From Denitrobaculum tricleocarpae (GTDB lineage Bacteria > Pseudomonadota > Alphaproteobacteria > Kiloniellales > Kiloniellaceae): a DNA stretch of 64,000 nucleotides. Below, piece after piece: positions 28,346 through 37,451 of this stretch. How positions within the stretch are numbered: the stretch's first letter is position 1; each line of letters opens with the position of its first letter. Position numbers and translations under genes: made by a program. The notes under the pieces were generated by a model. That model did no database searches, had not been told where the DNA came from, and worked only from the letters and a program-made list of their open reading frames with translations. The stretch spans positions 372,001-436,000 of the forward strand of contig NZ_ML660054.1 of assembly GCF_007004665.1 (NCBI RefSeq), given 5' to 3'.

Positions 28346-29668
28346 TCATTCCACAGGTTGCGGGCTGATCGCGCCGGACGTGCCTCCTGTTGACGGAACC
28401 CCTTCAGGTTGAACACCCGTATCGGGATTTATCGGAGCACTCGAACCGGGGACCAGTCGTTCTCCTTGCAGCTGAGAAGCGTCGTTTTGCAGCGCGGTTG
28501 GCGAGGAAGGCATTGTAGAACCGCCAGTTACCGGGTTGTCCGCACCGATCAAACGCAACTCCCACACAAGAACTTCGTTCAAGGATAATGTGAGATCATT
28601 TTGCCGTAATGCAAGACTCAGTTGCTTTTCATCGCCCGCGTAGGTGATGGACATATCAACCTGCTGTTTCGAAATCGCCTTAACCTGGCTGCTGACAACC
28701 GCTGGCACATTCCTCAGGCGTTGCTGGATTTTGACCCAGTCACCGAGCCCGGTCAGGGGCACGTCGACTTCGATTACGCTCTGCACGCCGAACTGAATGA
28801 CGTTACTGGCCTTCCAGCTTTCCTGGATCAGAGCCTCGAGCGCATCAGAGGCGCGTAACATAAAGGCTTCCAGGGTTTCGCCGGTCTCCTGGCGATAGGT
28901 CTCGGCAAGAAAAGGCTGGGACGTCCCATCCGTATCGAAGCGGGTAGTATTGAGTTCGAGTTCTGCCGTTCCACCCTCAACGTCTCCACGCAAAGCGGCG
29001 CGGCTGATCAGGACCGAACCGGCGCCATAGCGCTGGGCCAGACCCGAAAGCTTTTGCAGATCGCCGGCCGCAACTTCTTCCGCCGAGATCGAGAGGATAT
29101 CGCTGAGGTCCCCAAGCGGAACGATCAGCGGAACAAGGCCGTCGCTCACATCCCGGCGCGACCAGACATCCCGCCAATCGTTGCCGTCTTCCCAGAGGAC
29201 GGCGGTGTCGCCGGTTTCCTGAAGCGGCAGAACCACGACCGGCTTGCTTTTGGTCTCGGCAAAGCCAATCCCGTTGGTCCGGAGCAGGCGCCGGACCTCA
29301 TCAGGCCGGAACCGGTAGGTAATGTCGGCAAGATAACGGACAGTGGACGTCCGCTCGCGCGCAACCGAGAAATCCACCGTGTAATTGGCAATCTGGCTCG
29401 ATGTCAGTTGCGGCACCTTCGGCAGATCCTGATTTGGCACCAGTCGCTGCATCAGAAGCGCATAGGCATCGACGTAACCCTTCTCCAGAGCCGCATCGCG
29501 GGCGCTGGCCGCCGCCGCCGCAGTGGCGTCGACGGGCACGTTTCTGACCGTAAAGACCTCGGCGGCCATGGCAGTCTCCGGCGGAGCTGCAGCCCAAAGA
29601 AGGGCCAGCATCAGGACCGGCGCCGAAAAAAACCTGCTTGTGCTTTTAGTAAAGCGGCGAAACCGCAT
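28346..29668 (-). CDS. DUF2066 domain protein, exported
   Basis: A protein of unknown function of 440 residues. It has a signal peptide (basic start MRFRRFTKS, hydrophobic core, cleavage near AMAAE), then the DUF2066 region beginning FTVRNVPVDATAAAAASARD, and a low-complexity Pro/Ser/Gly C-terminus with GGTSGAISPQ. No catalytic motif is visible. It is the first gene of the minus-strand series running through a phospholipid-synthesis gene to hdaA, and is divergent from purM. An envelope location is inferred from the signal peptide. Confidence 0.85.
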   Translation of the reverse strand: MRFRRFTKSTSRFFSAPVLMLALLWAAAPPETAMAAEVFTVRNVPVDATAAAAASARDAALEKGYVDAYALLMQRLVPNQDLPKVPQLTSSQIANYTVDFSVARERTSTVRYLADITYRFRPDEVRRLLRTNGIGFAETKSKPVVVLPLQETGDTAVLWEDGNDWRDVWSRRDVSDGLVPLIVPLGDLSDILSISAEEVAAGDLQKLSGLAQRYGAGSVLISRAALRGDVEGGTAELELNTTRFDTDGTSQPFLAETYRQETGETLEAFMLRASDALEALIQESWKASNVIQFGVQSVIEVDVPLTGLGDWVKIQQRLRNVPAVVSSQVKAISKQQVDMSITYAGDEKQLSLALRQNDLTLSLNEVLVWELRLIGADNPVTGGSTMPSSPTALQNDASQLQGERLVPGSSAPINPDTGVQPEGVPSTGGTSGAISPQPVE

Positions 29669-29771
29669 TGCAAACCGTCCCGGATAAAGTATTTTCGCGT
29701 CGCAATCGACGATACAAGGCCTTTTGCCCCACGTCGCCCAACATTACTACGCGAAGACGCCGGAGGACACC

Positions 29772-30911
29772 ATAACAAGCGGATCGAAGCAGGACACCCC
29801 GCTGCGCAACACGACACAGCAAAGTTACAAGGCTGCTGGGGTGGACATCGATGCCGGGAATGCCTTGGTTGAAGCCATCAAACCGCTGGCAAAGTCGACC
29901 TCGCGCCCTGGTTCAAACGCGGGCCTCGGCGGCTTCGGTGCGTTGTTCGACCTGAAAGCAGCCGGTTTTAAGGACCCCTTGTTGGTCGCCTGCAATGACG
30001 GCGTCGGTACGAAACTCATGATCGCCATCGCCGCCGGCCAGCACAGCCGGGTGGGAATCGACCTGGTCGCCATGTGTGTGAACGATCTCGTGGTCCAGGG
30101 CGCAGAACCTCTGCTTTTCCTGGATTACTACGCGACCGGTAAGCTCGACGTGGAAACCGGACGGGAGATCATCGCCGGCATCGCCGAGGGCTGCAAACAG
30201 GCCAATTGCGCCCTTATCGGCGGCGAAACCGCAGAAATGCCGGGAATGTACGAAGGCGGCGATTATGACCTTGCCGGCTTTGCGGTCGGCGCGGTGGAAC
30301 GGGAGCAGGTGCTGAGCGAAGACAGGGTCTCCGAAGGCGATGTCGTCCTGGGCCTGGCATCGAGCGGCCTGCACTCCAACGGTTTCTCGCTGGTGCGCAA
30401 GGTGATCGCGGACAACGGGCTCGATTACGCGGCCCCCTGCCCCTTCTCATCAGGCCAAAGCCTTGGCGAGGCTCTTCTGGAACCCACCCGAATCTATGTG
30501 CGCGGTTGCCTGGACGCGGTCCGCGGCGGCGGCGTGACGGCGCTGGCTCATGTCACCGGCGGCGGCTTCATTGAGAACCTGCCACGGGTCTTACCGGACC
30601 ATCTGGCAATCGAAATCGAAGGCCTGCCTTGGCAGATGCCGGATGTCTTTCCGTGGCTCGCCGAGCTCGGCGGCATCGTCCCGGAGGAAATGGTCCGGAC
30701 CTTCAACTGCGGCATCGGCATGGCGGTCGTCTGCGAAGCCGAGAGGGCGGAAGGCGTCACAGAGTGCCTCGAAGCCGCCGGGGAAACGGTGTTTCGGATC
30801 GGCCAGGTGGTCGAGAAAGCCGACAACGGGCCAGCCGTCGTTTTCCATGATCTCACCGATGCCTGGCCAAGCGCGAAGGTTCATGCGGCCAGCGATCAGG
30901 CCCGGAAATGA
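29772..30911 (+). CDS. purM: phosphoribosylformylglycinamidine cyclo-ligase (AIR synthetase)
   Basis: Fifth step of purine synthesis: ATP-dependent closure of FGAM to AIR. Clear motifs are [44 protein letters not shown] and [11 protein letters not shown]. The start is uncertain. The open frame can begin at a TTG (29724), but the best ribosome site, GGAGGA at 29762-29767, lies 4 bases before an in-frame ATA at 29772, and no ATG or GTG occurs between there and VDIDAG. I place the start at this ATA tentatively. The gene ends in an ATGA overlap with purN. Confidence 0.93.
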   Translation: MTSGSKQDTPLRNTTQQSYKAAGVDIDAGNALVEAIKPLAKSTSRPGSNAGLGGFGALFDLKAAGFKDPLLVACNDGVGTKLMIAIAAGQHSRVGIDLVAMCVNDLVVQGAEPLLFLDYYATGKLDVETGREIIAGIAEGCKQANCALIGGETAEMPGMYEGGDYDLAGFAVGAVEREQVLSEDRVSEGDVVLGLASSGLHSNGFSLVRKVIADNGLDYAAPCPFSSGQSLGEALLEPTRIYVRGCLDAVRGGGVTALAHVTGGGFIENLPRVLPDHLAIEIEGLPWQMPDVFPWLAELGGIVPEEMVRTFNCGIGMAVVCEAERAEGVTECLEAAGETVFRIGQVVEKADNGPAVVFHDLTDAWPSAKVHAASDQARK

Positions 30912-31564
30912 CGGATCGGCTGAAAGTGGGCGTGGTGATCTCCGGTCGCGGGAGCAACCTGCAGGCCCTGCTCGACGCCTGTGCCCGGCCCGATTTCCCA
31001 GCGGAAATCGTTCTGGTGATCTCCAACAATCCGGATGTGGAAGGCCTGCGCCGCGCTGAGCGGGCCGGTGTCGCGACGGAAACCATCAATCACCGTGGCT
31101 TCGGTGACCGGCAGAGCTTCGAGCGTGCGCTGACAGCTGCGATGGAGCAAGCGGGCGTCGAACTTGTCTGTCATGCCGGCTTCATGCGGATTGTCACCGC
31201 CGATTACCTGGCCCATTGGCATAACCGGCTGATCAACATCCATCCCTCGCTACTACCAGCGTTTCCGGGCTTGGACACCCATCAACGGGCGCTGGACACC
31301 GGGGTCAAACTGCACGGCTGCACGGTCCATTACGTGCGCGAGGAAGTCGATGTCGGGCCGATCATCGGGCAGGCTGCCGTTCCAGTCCTGGACGGCGATG
31401 ACGAAGACGGGCTAGCCGCCCGCGTTCTCACCGCGGAACATCAACTCTATCCCCTCTGCCTCAAACTCGTCGCGGAAGGCCGGGTTCAGGTTGAAGGGGA
31501 CATCGCGAGAATCCAAGGCCCGGCCGCGGCCAACTCACAGATTTTCTTAAGCCCGGCCAGCTAG
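30908..31564 (+). CDS. purN: phosphoribosylglycinamide formyltransferase
   Basis: Transfers a formyl group from 10-formyl-THF to GAR in purine synthesis. The 218-residue product shows [12 protein letters not shown] (phosphate loop), the catalytic Asn-His pair in [13 protein letters not shown], and the catalytic Asp in [12 protein letters not shown]. The ATG at 30908 overlaps the purM stop, so the pair is translationally coupled. purF is also in this window but 31 kb away. Confidence 0.96.
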   Translation: MTDRLKVGVVISGRGSNLQALLDACARPDFPAEIVLVISNNPDVEGLRRAERAGVATETINHRGFGDRQSFERALTAAMEQAGVELVCHAGFMRIVTADYLAHWHNRLINIHPSLLPAFPGLDTHQRALDTGVKLHGCTVHYVREEVDVGPIIGQAAVPVLDGDDEDGLAARVLTAEHQLYPLCLKLVAEGRVQVEGDIARIQGPAAANSQIFLSPAS

Positions 31565-31674
31565 CTTGATGGGCCTACCAACGTTTTCTGGGACTTGCGC
31601 TGCGAAAAAGCGCCGGGTAAGTTCCGGCATATTATTCCAGCGGCGATAGAGCCTTAGCGAGGGGAATCCGTTCC

Positions 31675-31797
31675 ATGAATGATGACGAAATGCTTGCCGA
31701 ACACCAACGCGCCTGGGCCGGATTTGTCCGTGTGTCGACGATCTCGACCGCTGCCATCATCGTCCTGCTGATTTTACTGGCCATTGTGACGCTTTAA
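31675..31797 (+). CDS. aa3-type cytochrome c oxidase subunit IV
   Basis: A 40-residue membrane peptide, MNDDEMLAEHQRAWAGFV followed by one hydrophobic helix of about 20 residues ending AIVTL. It matches the small bacterial aa3 oxidase subunit IV family: an acidic, Trp-containing N-terminus and a single transmembrane segment. AGGGGA lies 9 bases before the ATG. In alphaproteobacteria this subunit is often encoded apart from the main cox operon, as here. A terminator follows within 40 bases. Confidence 0.8.
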   Translation: MNDDEMLAEHQRAWAGFVRVSTISTAAIIVLLILLAIVTL

Positions 31798-31828
31798 AGA
31801 AAAGCGGCAAACGACTGTAAATAAGAAT

Positions 31829-31866
31829 AAAAAAGGGTGGAACCGTGACCGGTCCCACCCTTTTTT
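31829..31866. terminator. bidirectional rho-independent terminator
   Basis: GGGTGG (31835-31840) pairs with CCACCC (31855-31860), flanked by a run of A on the left and T on the right that extend the stem. Inner pairs ACC/GGT (31842-31844 with 31851-31853) strengthen it. The A/T symmetry allows termination from both the oxidase subunit gene and ndk, which converge here. Confidence 0.88.
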
Positions 31867-31908
31867 ACGTCTAGAGCATGAACTCAGCGCATATCGCTTT
31901 TGACTGCG

Positions 31909-32331
31909 CTAGCCGACAATCTCGTCGTCGGTAAAGAAAAACTTGATCTCTTCAGCCGCCGTCTCAGGTGCGTCCGAACCATGCACCGAGTTTGCTTCGA
32001 TGGATTCGGCGAATTCGGCACGGATAGTTCCGGGAGCCGCATCGGCCGGATTGGTTGCGCCCATGACTTCACGGTTCTTGGCAATGGCATCCTCGCCCTC
32101 AAGCACCTGCACCACGACCGGACCGGAGACCATATAGCTGCAAAGATCCCCGTAGAAGGGGCGCTCTTTATGAACGGCGTAGAAACCCTCGGCCTGAGCC
32201 TGAGTCATGTGAATGCGCTTTGAAGCGACCACACGCAGGCCGGCGTCTTCAAACTTGCTGATGATCTTGCCGGTCAGGTTCCGTTTGGTGGCGTCCGGCT
32301 TGATGATGGAAAAAGTACGCTCGATGGCCAT
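31909..32331 (-). CDS. ndk: nucleoside diphosphate kinase
   Basis: Balances NTP pools by transferring phosphate through a His intermediate. The 140-residue product begins [18 protein letters not shown] and has the active-site His in [13 protein letters not shown] (His117), the normal bacterial length and sequence. The ATG at 32331 is preferred over the much longer open frame upstream, which is not family-like. GAGGAG lies about 10 bases upstream. A promoter candidate is at 32408-32436. Confidence 0.97.
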   Translation of the reverse strand: MAIERTFSIIKPDATKRNLTGKIISKFEDAGLRVVASKRIHMTQAQAEGFYAVHKERPFYGDLCSYMVSGPVVVQVLEGEDAIAKNREVMGATNPADAAPGTIRAEFAESIEANSVHGSDAPETAAEEIKFFFTDDEIVG

Positions 32332-32407
32332 CTTCTTGGCTCTCCTCGGTTGCTTGAACCCGCAAATGGCGAGCTCCAGGTATGGATAGGCGTTGAATTT
32401 CGCGCGC

Positions 32408-32436
32408 GTTATAACCTCACAGAGATGCCACTGCAA
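32408..32436 (-). promoter_or_regulatory. sigma-70-like promoter for ndk
   Basis: On the minus strand, TTGCAG (32436-32431) and TATAAC (32413-32408) are separated by 17 bases. The -10 matches five of six consensus positions and the -35 three of six. GTTATAAC (32408-32415) is also a perfect palindrome. The predicted transcript starts about 70 bases before the ndk ATG. Confidence 0.45.
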
Positions 32437-32563
32437 TAACTGCGTCACGGCGACCAAGCCGCCGGAACCAGGCCAGGACGCATCGGCGGCCAGCGCGGGC
32501 CGGCGGTTCGGATACAGAGGGTCTTTCGCCACCTTTGCCCGCCGTGCTATCACCCCGCCTGTC

Positions 32564-34480
32564 ATGCTGCATATTAAAGAAATAACCCAACGGGTTGAGG
32601 GCCGCCTGCTGTTCGATCGGGCCACCGCCGTCGTGCACAAGGGCGAACGGGTCGGCTTCGTCGGCCGCAACGGTTCCGGCAAATCCACCTTGCTGCGCCT
32701 CATCATGGGGACGACGCCGCTCGATGGCGGCGATATCGTGGTTCCGAAAGGCGCCAGCGTCGGCACGGTGGCCCAGGACGCGCCCTCGGGTTCGACCTCC
32801 CTGATCGACACGGTTTTGGCCGCGGACGTGGAGCGCGCATCGCTGTTGCACGAAGCAGAAACCGCCGAGGATCCGGGACGTATCGCCGAGATTCATGAGC
32901 GCCTGGCTACCATCAAGGCGGAAACCGCACCGGCGCGCGCCGCCCGGATTCTGGCCGGCCTTGGCTTCAGCGAAGAAGCCCAGCAGCAGCCCTGTTCTTC
33001 GCTCTCCGGCGGTTGGCGCATGCGCGTTGCCCTGGCGGCCTTGCTGTTCACGGAACCGGATCTACTGCTTTTGGACGAGCCGACCAACCACTTGGACCTG
33101 GAGGCCACGCTCTGGCTGGAAGGCTACCTCAAGGGCTATCCGGGCACACTGCTGCTGGTTTCCCACGACCGGAATCTCTTGAATAACATCGCACAAAGAA
33201 CGCTGCATTTAGAACAGCTTAAACTGAATATCTACAACGGAAACTACGATCGCTTCGAGCGCACCCGGCGAGAAAACCAGGAACGCCAGGCGGCCATGCG
33301 CACCAAACAGATCGCCGAACGCCGTCATATCGAGAGCTTCGTCGAACGTTTCCGGGCCAAGGCGAGTAAGGCCCGTCAGGCCCAATCGCGCCTCAAGGCC
33401 CTGGCCAGGATGGAACCCATCGCCAGTGCGATCGAGGAGCGCACCACGACCTTTGATTTCCCGACCCCGGTACAGCTTTCGCCGCCCCTGATCAATCTGG
33501 AAGACGCCGCAGTCGGCTACAGCCAGGACACGCCAGTTCTGACCAATCTCAACCTGCGGATCGATATGGACGACCGGATCGCCCTGCTGGGGGCTAACGG
33601 CAACGGAAAATCGACTTTTATCAAACTCTTGGCAACCCGTCTTAAACCAATGACCGGGCGGCTGGTGAAGTCCTCTAAGCTCAAGGTCGGTTACTTTTCC
33701 CAGGACCAGGCCGACGAACTGGATCTGAACGGGACCCCGCTGGAGCACATGGCCCGAGCTCTGCCCATGGAGACGGAAACCAAGCTGCGCAGCCATCTCG
33801 GCCGTTTCGGCTTCGGTCAGGAGCACGCCACAACCAAGGTCGGAAAGCTCTCGGGTGGCGAGAAAGCCCGCCTGCTCTTCGCCCTGATGACCCGCGACAA
33901 GCCCCACGTGCTGCTGCTCGACGAACCGACCAACCATCTGGACGTGGATGCCCGGCAGGCCCTGATCCAGGCCATCAACGGCTTCGACGGAGCAGTGATC
34001 CTGGTCTCCCATGACCCGCATCTGATCGAGCTCTCCGCGGACCGGCTCTGGCTGGTGGCGGAGGGTGGCGTTCAGAGCTACGACGGCGATATGGAGAGCT
34101 ACCGGCAACTGCTTCTGGATCAGCGCCGGGACGAACGCGCCAAAGCCCGGAGCGACCGGCGCGAACGCGAATCAAGCGGGAACGGCTCCAGCCCGGCCAA
34201 GCAACAGAATCTGAGTAAGAAGGACAAGCGCAAGGCTGCCGCCGATGCGCGCGCCGCAGCCTCCGACCTGCGCAAGAAGGTCAAGTCGGCGGAACAGAAG
34301 GTCGAGCGGCTCGAGCGTCAGAAAAAGGATCTCGAGGTCAAACTGGCCGATCCGAAGTTCTACGATACGTCGACGGCGGATCTTGAAGCCATGCAGATTA
34401 GGTTCGGGCAGATTTCAAAGGCGATCGCCGACGCGGAACAGGTCTGGATGGAAGCGCAGAGCGCTTTGGAAGAGGGCTGA
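32564..34480 (+). CDS. ABC-F family ATPase (Uup/YheS-like)
   Basis: Soluble twin-ATPase translation factor of the ABC-F group, which acts at the ribosomal E site; there is no membrane domain. The ATG at 32564 starts [13 protein letters not shown]. Two nucleotide-binding domains have Walker A motifs GRNGSGKST and GANGNGKST and signatures LSGGWRMRV and LSGGEKARL, with matching [11 protein letters not shown] Walker B regions. Between them is a charged linker ([19 protein letters not shown]) and at the end a Lys/Arg/Glu coiled coil as in Uup. The product is 638 residues. It is divergent from ndk. Confidence 0.93.
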   Translation: MLHIKEITQRVEGRLLFDRATAVVHKGERVGFVGRNGSGKSTLLRLIMGTTPLDGGDIVVPKGASVGTVAQDAPSGSTSLIDTVLAADVERASLLHEAETAEDPGRIAEIHERLATIKAETAPARAARILAGLGFSEEAQQQPCSSLSGGWRMRVALAALLFTEPDLLLLDEPTNHLDLEATLWLEGYLKGYPGTLLLVSHDRNLLNNIAQRTLHLEQLKLNIYNGNYDRFERTRRENQERQAAMRTKQIAERRHIESFVERFRAKASKARQAQSRLKALARMEPIASAIEERTTTFDFPTPVQLSPPLINLEDAAVGYSQDTPVLTNLNLRIDMDDRIALLGANGNGKSTFIKLLATRLKPMTGRLVKSSKLKVGYFSQDQADELDLNGTPLEHMARALPMETETKLRSHLGRFGFGQEHATTKVGKLSGGEKARLLFALMTRDKPHVLLLDEPTNHLDVDARQALIQAINGFDGAVILVSHDPHLIELSADRLWLVAEGGVQSYDGDMESYRQLLLDQRRDERAKARSDRRERESSGNGSSPAKQQNLSKKDKRKAAADARAAASDLRKKVKSAEQKVERLERQKKDLEVKLADPKFYDTSTADLEAMQIRFGQISKAIADAEQVWMEAQSALEEG

Positions 34481-34488
34481 AAGCACAG

Positions 34489-35160
34489 GTGTCCGCTCCC
34501 GAACTCTGCCATGTTTTCATGTTTGTGGAGCCGGGTGCACCTGAAGCTGAAGCTCTGGAACGCCTTGGCTTGCGTGAAAGCTACCGCCGGGATCACCCTG
34601 GCCAGGGCACAACGAATGTCTGCTATTGCTTCGACAACGCCTTCCTGGAGCTGCTCTGGGTGACCGACAGGGCGGCCATAGTCTCTCCAGTCGTGGCTCG
34701 AACCGGTCTGTCTGAGCGCGCGGACTGGCGCGAGAACGGCGCGAACCCCTTTGGCATTGCCCTGCGCGGTGCTCCGGCTGCGCCTTTCCCGACCTGGGAC
34801 TACAAACCGCCCTATCTTCCGGCCGGAATGTCGATCCCTGTTGCATGTTCGAGTGACGATTCCGCGCAACCGCTCCTTTTCATGTCCCCCGGCAATGCCC
34901 GTCCCGACCAATGGCAGGACGGCCGGGCCGGCAATCGCCAGCTTACCGGCGGTCTCAGCGAAATCGCAAAGCTGGAACTCACGCTCGCAGACGGCGTTCC
35001 GCTCAGTGACGATCTACAGGCTCTGGTGAATATGGAGATCCTCGAACTTGGCAAGGAAAATGCTGGCTCGGAACCCAGGCTGGTGCTGACAGTCACGAGA
35101 TCCGATGGTGGTCCGGACCGGCGTCTGGAGCTACCGGCGATGAAGTGGCTCGAAGCCTAA
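34489..35160 (+). CDS. VOC/glyoxalase-like domain protein
   Basis: A 223-residue protein resembling the vicinal-oxygen-chelate superfamily: MSAPELCHVFMFVEPGAPEA forms the first beta-alpha unit and CYCFDNAFLELLWVTD the strand with a possible metal-ligand Glu. The reaction and substrate are unknown. The start is GTG, 8 bases after the ABC-F stop, so it is likely cotranscribed with that gene. It converges with holC. Confidence 0.72.
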   Translation: MSAPELCHVFMFVEPGAPEAEALERLGLRESYRRDHPGQGTTNVCYCFDNAFLELLWVTDRAAIVSPVVARTGLSERADWRENGANPFGIALRGAPAAPFPTWDYKPPYLPAGMSIPVACSSDDSAQPLLFMSPGNARPDQWQDGRAGNRQLTGGLSEIAKLELTLADGVPLSDDLQALVNMEILELGKENAGSEPRLVLTVTRSDGGPDRRLELPAMKWLEA

Positions 35161-35170
35161 GGTCGACGCG

Positions 35171-35620
35171 CTAGGCCTTCTGACTCCAGCGGCCTTCTTC
35201 ATCTTGCTGCCAGTAGGTCACGTTATGTCCGGCGTCTTTATAGCCGGTCCACTGCGCCCGCGCCGCCTGCACTGCTTCCTGCGCCTTGCCGTCAAACAAA
35301 ACCGCACAAAGCTGAAAATCTTCCAGTTGTTCCGAGGTCGCCCCATCGGTCAGAAAAAGAACTTCGGCCTGGTTGGGACGTTCATCCTCGATCGTCAGCC
35401 AAACCGGCTGACGCTCGGGATATCCATCCTTCTTGGAACCATGGGGCAGGAAAGACCGGTCATGGTAGCTCCAGAGATGGCCGTTCAGGGCCTCGACTCT
35501 GGCGTCTGAACCGGCCATCACGACGGCCTTCTGGCCACGCTCGAGGGTCTTCTCCAGCATCTGCGGCAGCGCGGCTTCAAGCGTGCTGCGCGTCATATGA
35601 TAGAAACGAACCTCGGTCAT
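35171..35620 (-). CDS. holC: DNA polymerase III chi subunit
   Basis: Clamp-loader accessory subunit that links the replisome to single-strand binding protein. The 149-residue product has the HolC pattern: VRFYHMTRSTLEAALPQML, KAVVMAGSDARVEALNGHLW, FLPHGSKKDG and LFLTDG. It follows pepA by 23 bases on the same strand, the pepA-holC arrangement common across proteobacteria. Confidence 0.92.
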   Translation of the reverse strand: MTEVRFYHMTRSTLEAALPQMLEKTLERGQKAVVMAGSDARVEALNGHLWSYHDRSFLPHGSKKDGYPERQPVWLTIEDERPNQAEVLFLTDGATSEQLEDFQLCAVLFDGKAQEAVQAARAQWTGYKDAGHNVTYWQQDEEGRWSQKA

Positions 35621-35643
35621 GGCGCCCGCGTTCAGCCTTCCTG

Positions 35644-37143
35644 TCAGCCCTCGTAGTGATCCGCGACCAAACGGTCGAGAAGCCGTACGCCGAAGGCCGT
35701 GGCGCCCCGTGGGACCGTCGGTGCGTCCTTGGACGACCAGGTCACACCCGCGATGTCGATATGCGCCCAGGGCACATCCTTCTGGATGAAGCGCTGCAGG
35801 AACTGCGCCGCGGTGATCGAACCCGCGCCCCGGCCACCGATATTCTTCATGTCCGCCGCATCACAGTCGATCAGCTTGTCGTAGTCCTCGCTCAGCGGCA
35901 TCCGCCAGACATTCTCGCCAACCGACTTCCCGGCTTTTCCGAGAGATTCGGCCAGATCGTCGTCATTCGAGAAGACACCTGCGTGGCTGTTGCCCAACGC
36001 GATAATGATGGCGCCGGTGAGCGTGGCGAGATCGATCACCATCCGTGGCTTGAACTTCTCCTGGGTGTACCAGAGGGCATCGGCGAGAACCAGACGCCCC
36101 TCGGCATCGGTGTTCAAGACTTCAATGGTCTGGCCGGACATGGAGGTCACGATGTCGCCGGGACGTTGTGCATTGCCGGACGGCATATTCTCCACCAGTC
36201 CGCAGACCGCGACCACGTTGGTCTTGGCCTTGCGGCCCGCCAGGGCCTTCATGAGGCCGACCACGACGCCGGAACCGCCCATGTCCCATTTCATATCTTC
36301 CATGCCGGCGGCGGGCTTGATCGAAATACCGCCGGTATCGAAGGTGACGCCTTTGCCGACAAAGGCGACGGGGCGCTTGTCCTTGGCCTTGGGGGCGCCA
36401 TCCCAGCGCATGACCAGCAACTGAGACTCGCGCTCAGAGCCCTGCCCGACCCCAAGCAAGGCGCCCATGCCAAGCTTGGTCATTTCTTTTTCACCAAGCA
36501 CCTGCACCTTTACGCCCAGGGACGTCAGTTCCTTTGCCTGCTGAGCCAGAGTCTTGGGATAGAGAATGTTGGCAGGCTCGGACACCAGATCGCGCGTCAT
36601 GAAAACACCGTCGGCGATCTTGCTCAGGGTCCCGAAGATCTTCCGGGCCTTGGGCGCAGACTCGACCATATAGGTGAGTTTGGAGAGCTTCGGCTTCTTC
36701 TCGGGCTTTTCTTTGGTTTTGTACTTATCGAAGCGGTAAGAGCGCAGCAGTGCGCCGTAAGCGCTGTGCGCGGCCCGTTCCGTCGGATCAAGCGCGCCGC
36801 CGGCCACTGAATCGATGATCACCGCAGCTTCCTTCTCGCCAACCGACACCAGGTGCTTGTAAATCGAGCCCCCCAGGTTCTCCAGGTCCCGGTCCGTCAT
36901 TTCAGCCGGATCACCCAGGCCTGCGAGCAGTATCCGGCTGTTTGCGATGTTGGCAGGTGCCAGAACCTCAAGCATTTCACCCTTTTTGCCGCTGTAGGCA
37001 TTTGCCTTTATGGCCTTGGAGACGGCGCCGCCGGTGGATTTGTCGAGCTGGGCGGCGGTCGGAGATAGCTTGCCACCTTTCATAACACCCGTAACGATTG
37101 CGGCACTTTTCGGGAGGGCCGGCGCAGCGAAGGAAATTTTCAT
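35644..37143 (-). CDS. pepA: leucyl aminopeptidase
   Basis: M17 cytosolic aminopeptidase with two metal ions; removes N-terminal residues from peptides. The 499-residue product has an N-terminal regulatory domain and a catalytic domain with metal ligands in VGKGVTFDTGGISIKP and the family signature NTDAEGRLVLADAL, plus the catalytic Lys and Arg in those segments. Length is standard. It is upstream of holC and divergent from the lptFGD operon. Confidence 0.97.
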   Translation of the reverse strand: MKISFAAPALPKSAAIVTGVMKGGKLSPTAAQLDKSTGGAVSKAIKANAYSGKKGEMLEVLAPANIANSRILLAGLGDPAEMTDRDLENLGGSIYKHLVSVGEKEAAVIIDSVAGGALDPTERAAHSAYGALLRSYRFDKYKTKEKPEKKPKLSKLTYMVESAPKARKIFGTLSKIADGVFMTRDLVSEPANILYPKTLAQQAKELTSLGVKVQVLGEKEMTKLGMGALLGVGQGSERESQLLVMRWDGAPKAKDKRPVAFVGKGVTFDTGGISIKPAAGMEDMKWDMGGSGVVVGLMKALAGRKAKTNVVAVCGLVENMPSGNAQRPGDIVTSMSGQTIEVLNTDAEGRLVLADALWYTQEKFKPRMVIDLATLTGAIIIALGNSHAGVFSNDDDLAESLGKAGKSVGENVWRMPLSEDYDKLIDCDAADMKNIGGRGAGSITAAQFLQRFIQKDVPWAHIDIAGVTWSSKDAPTVPRGATAFGVRLLDRLVADHYEG

Positions 37144-37451
37144 GATGGGGTTCTCGGACTGTTGCTGTGGAAGGTGGGAAACGGATTTGTGATGACCAGC
37201 GACAAATTAACTCATTAATGCGATATCGGTCACTCATTTCCCTGTCAATGATGAGTTTGTGACGCCAAATGCTGCCCGCAAGGCCCTGAGAGGGCCCCAG
37301 ATGAACCCTGGAAGCAGCGGGCGGCGGACTCTCGAGTTAAGTCTGATCCGCTAAAGGCTTCCATTATCAATAAAAGATCTGGCAAAAGGTCTGGACGTCA
37401 GGAGTCAGTTCCGGCTATCTCTCTAGCTGCATCGGGCTGATCGAAGAGTAA
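37144..37451. other. pepA-lptF intergenic region with branched RNA-like structure
   Basis: No gene is visible in these 308 bases between divergent pepA and lptF. The middle can fold as a three-way structure: GCTGCCCGC (37271-37279) with GCGGGCGGC (37317-37325, one G-T pair) closes two hairpins, GGCCCT/AGGGCC (37282-37296, loop GAG) and CCAG/CTGG (37297-37311). No U-run follows. It could be a small RNA, a leader of lptF (the ATG is 126 bases downstream), or chance pairing in GC-rich sequence. Confidence 0.35.

Noticed and set aside
31909-32811. A 300-codon frame that would fuse a novel N-terminal domain to ndk.
   Set aside because: The extra 160 codons cross the ndk promoter region and run antisense to the ABC-F gene; the ndk part alone has normal length and its own ribosome site.
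35656-36810. A 384-codon plus-strand open frame antisense to pepA, and similar long frames opposite aspS, ppk, lptD and hdaA.
   Set aside because: These are mirror frames of well-identified genes, again from codon bias, with no recognisable domain or ribosome site.
37287-37310. CTGAGA and GAACC in the pepA-lptF gap, recalling conserved parts of a TPP riboswitch.
   Set aside because: The rest of the THI-box core is missing, spacing is wrong and neither flanking gene relates to thiamine.
37310-37318. GGAAGCAGC, resembling part of the SRP (4.5S) RNA signature.
   Set aside because: The tetraloop context and the 5' partner strand of the SRP S domain are absent, and the bases fit a different pairing scheme.
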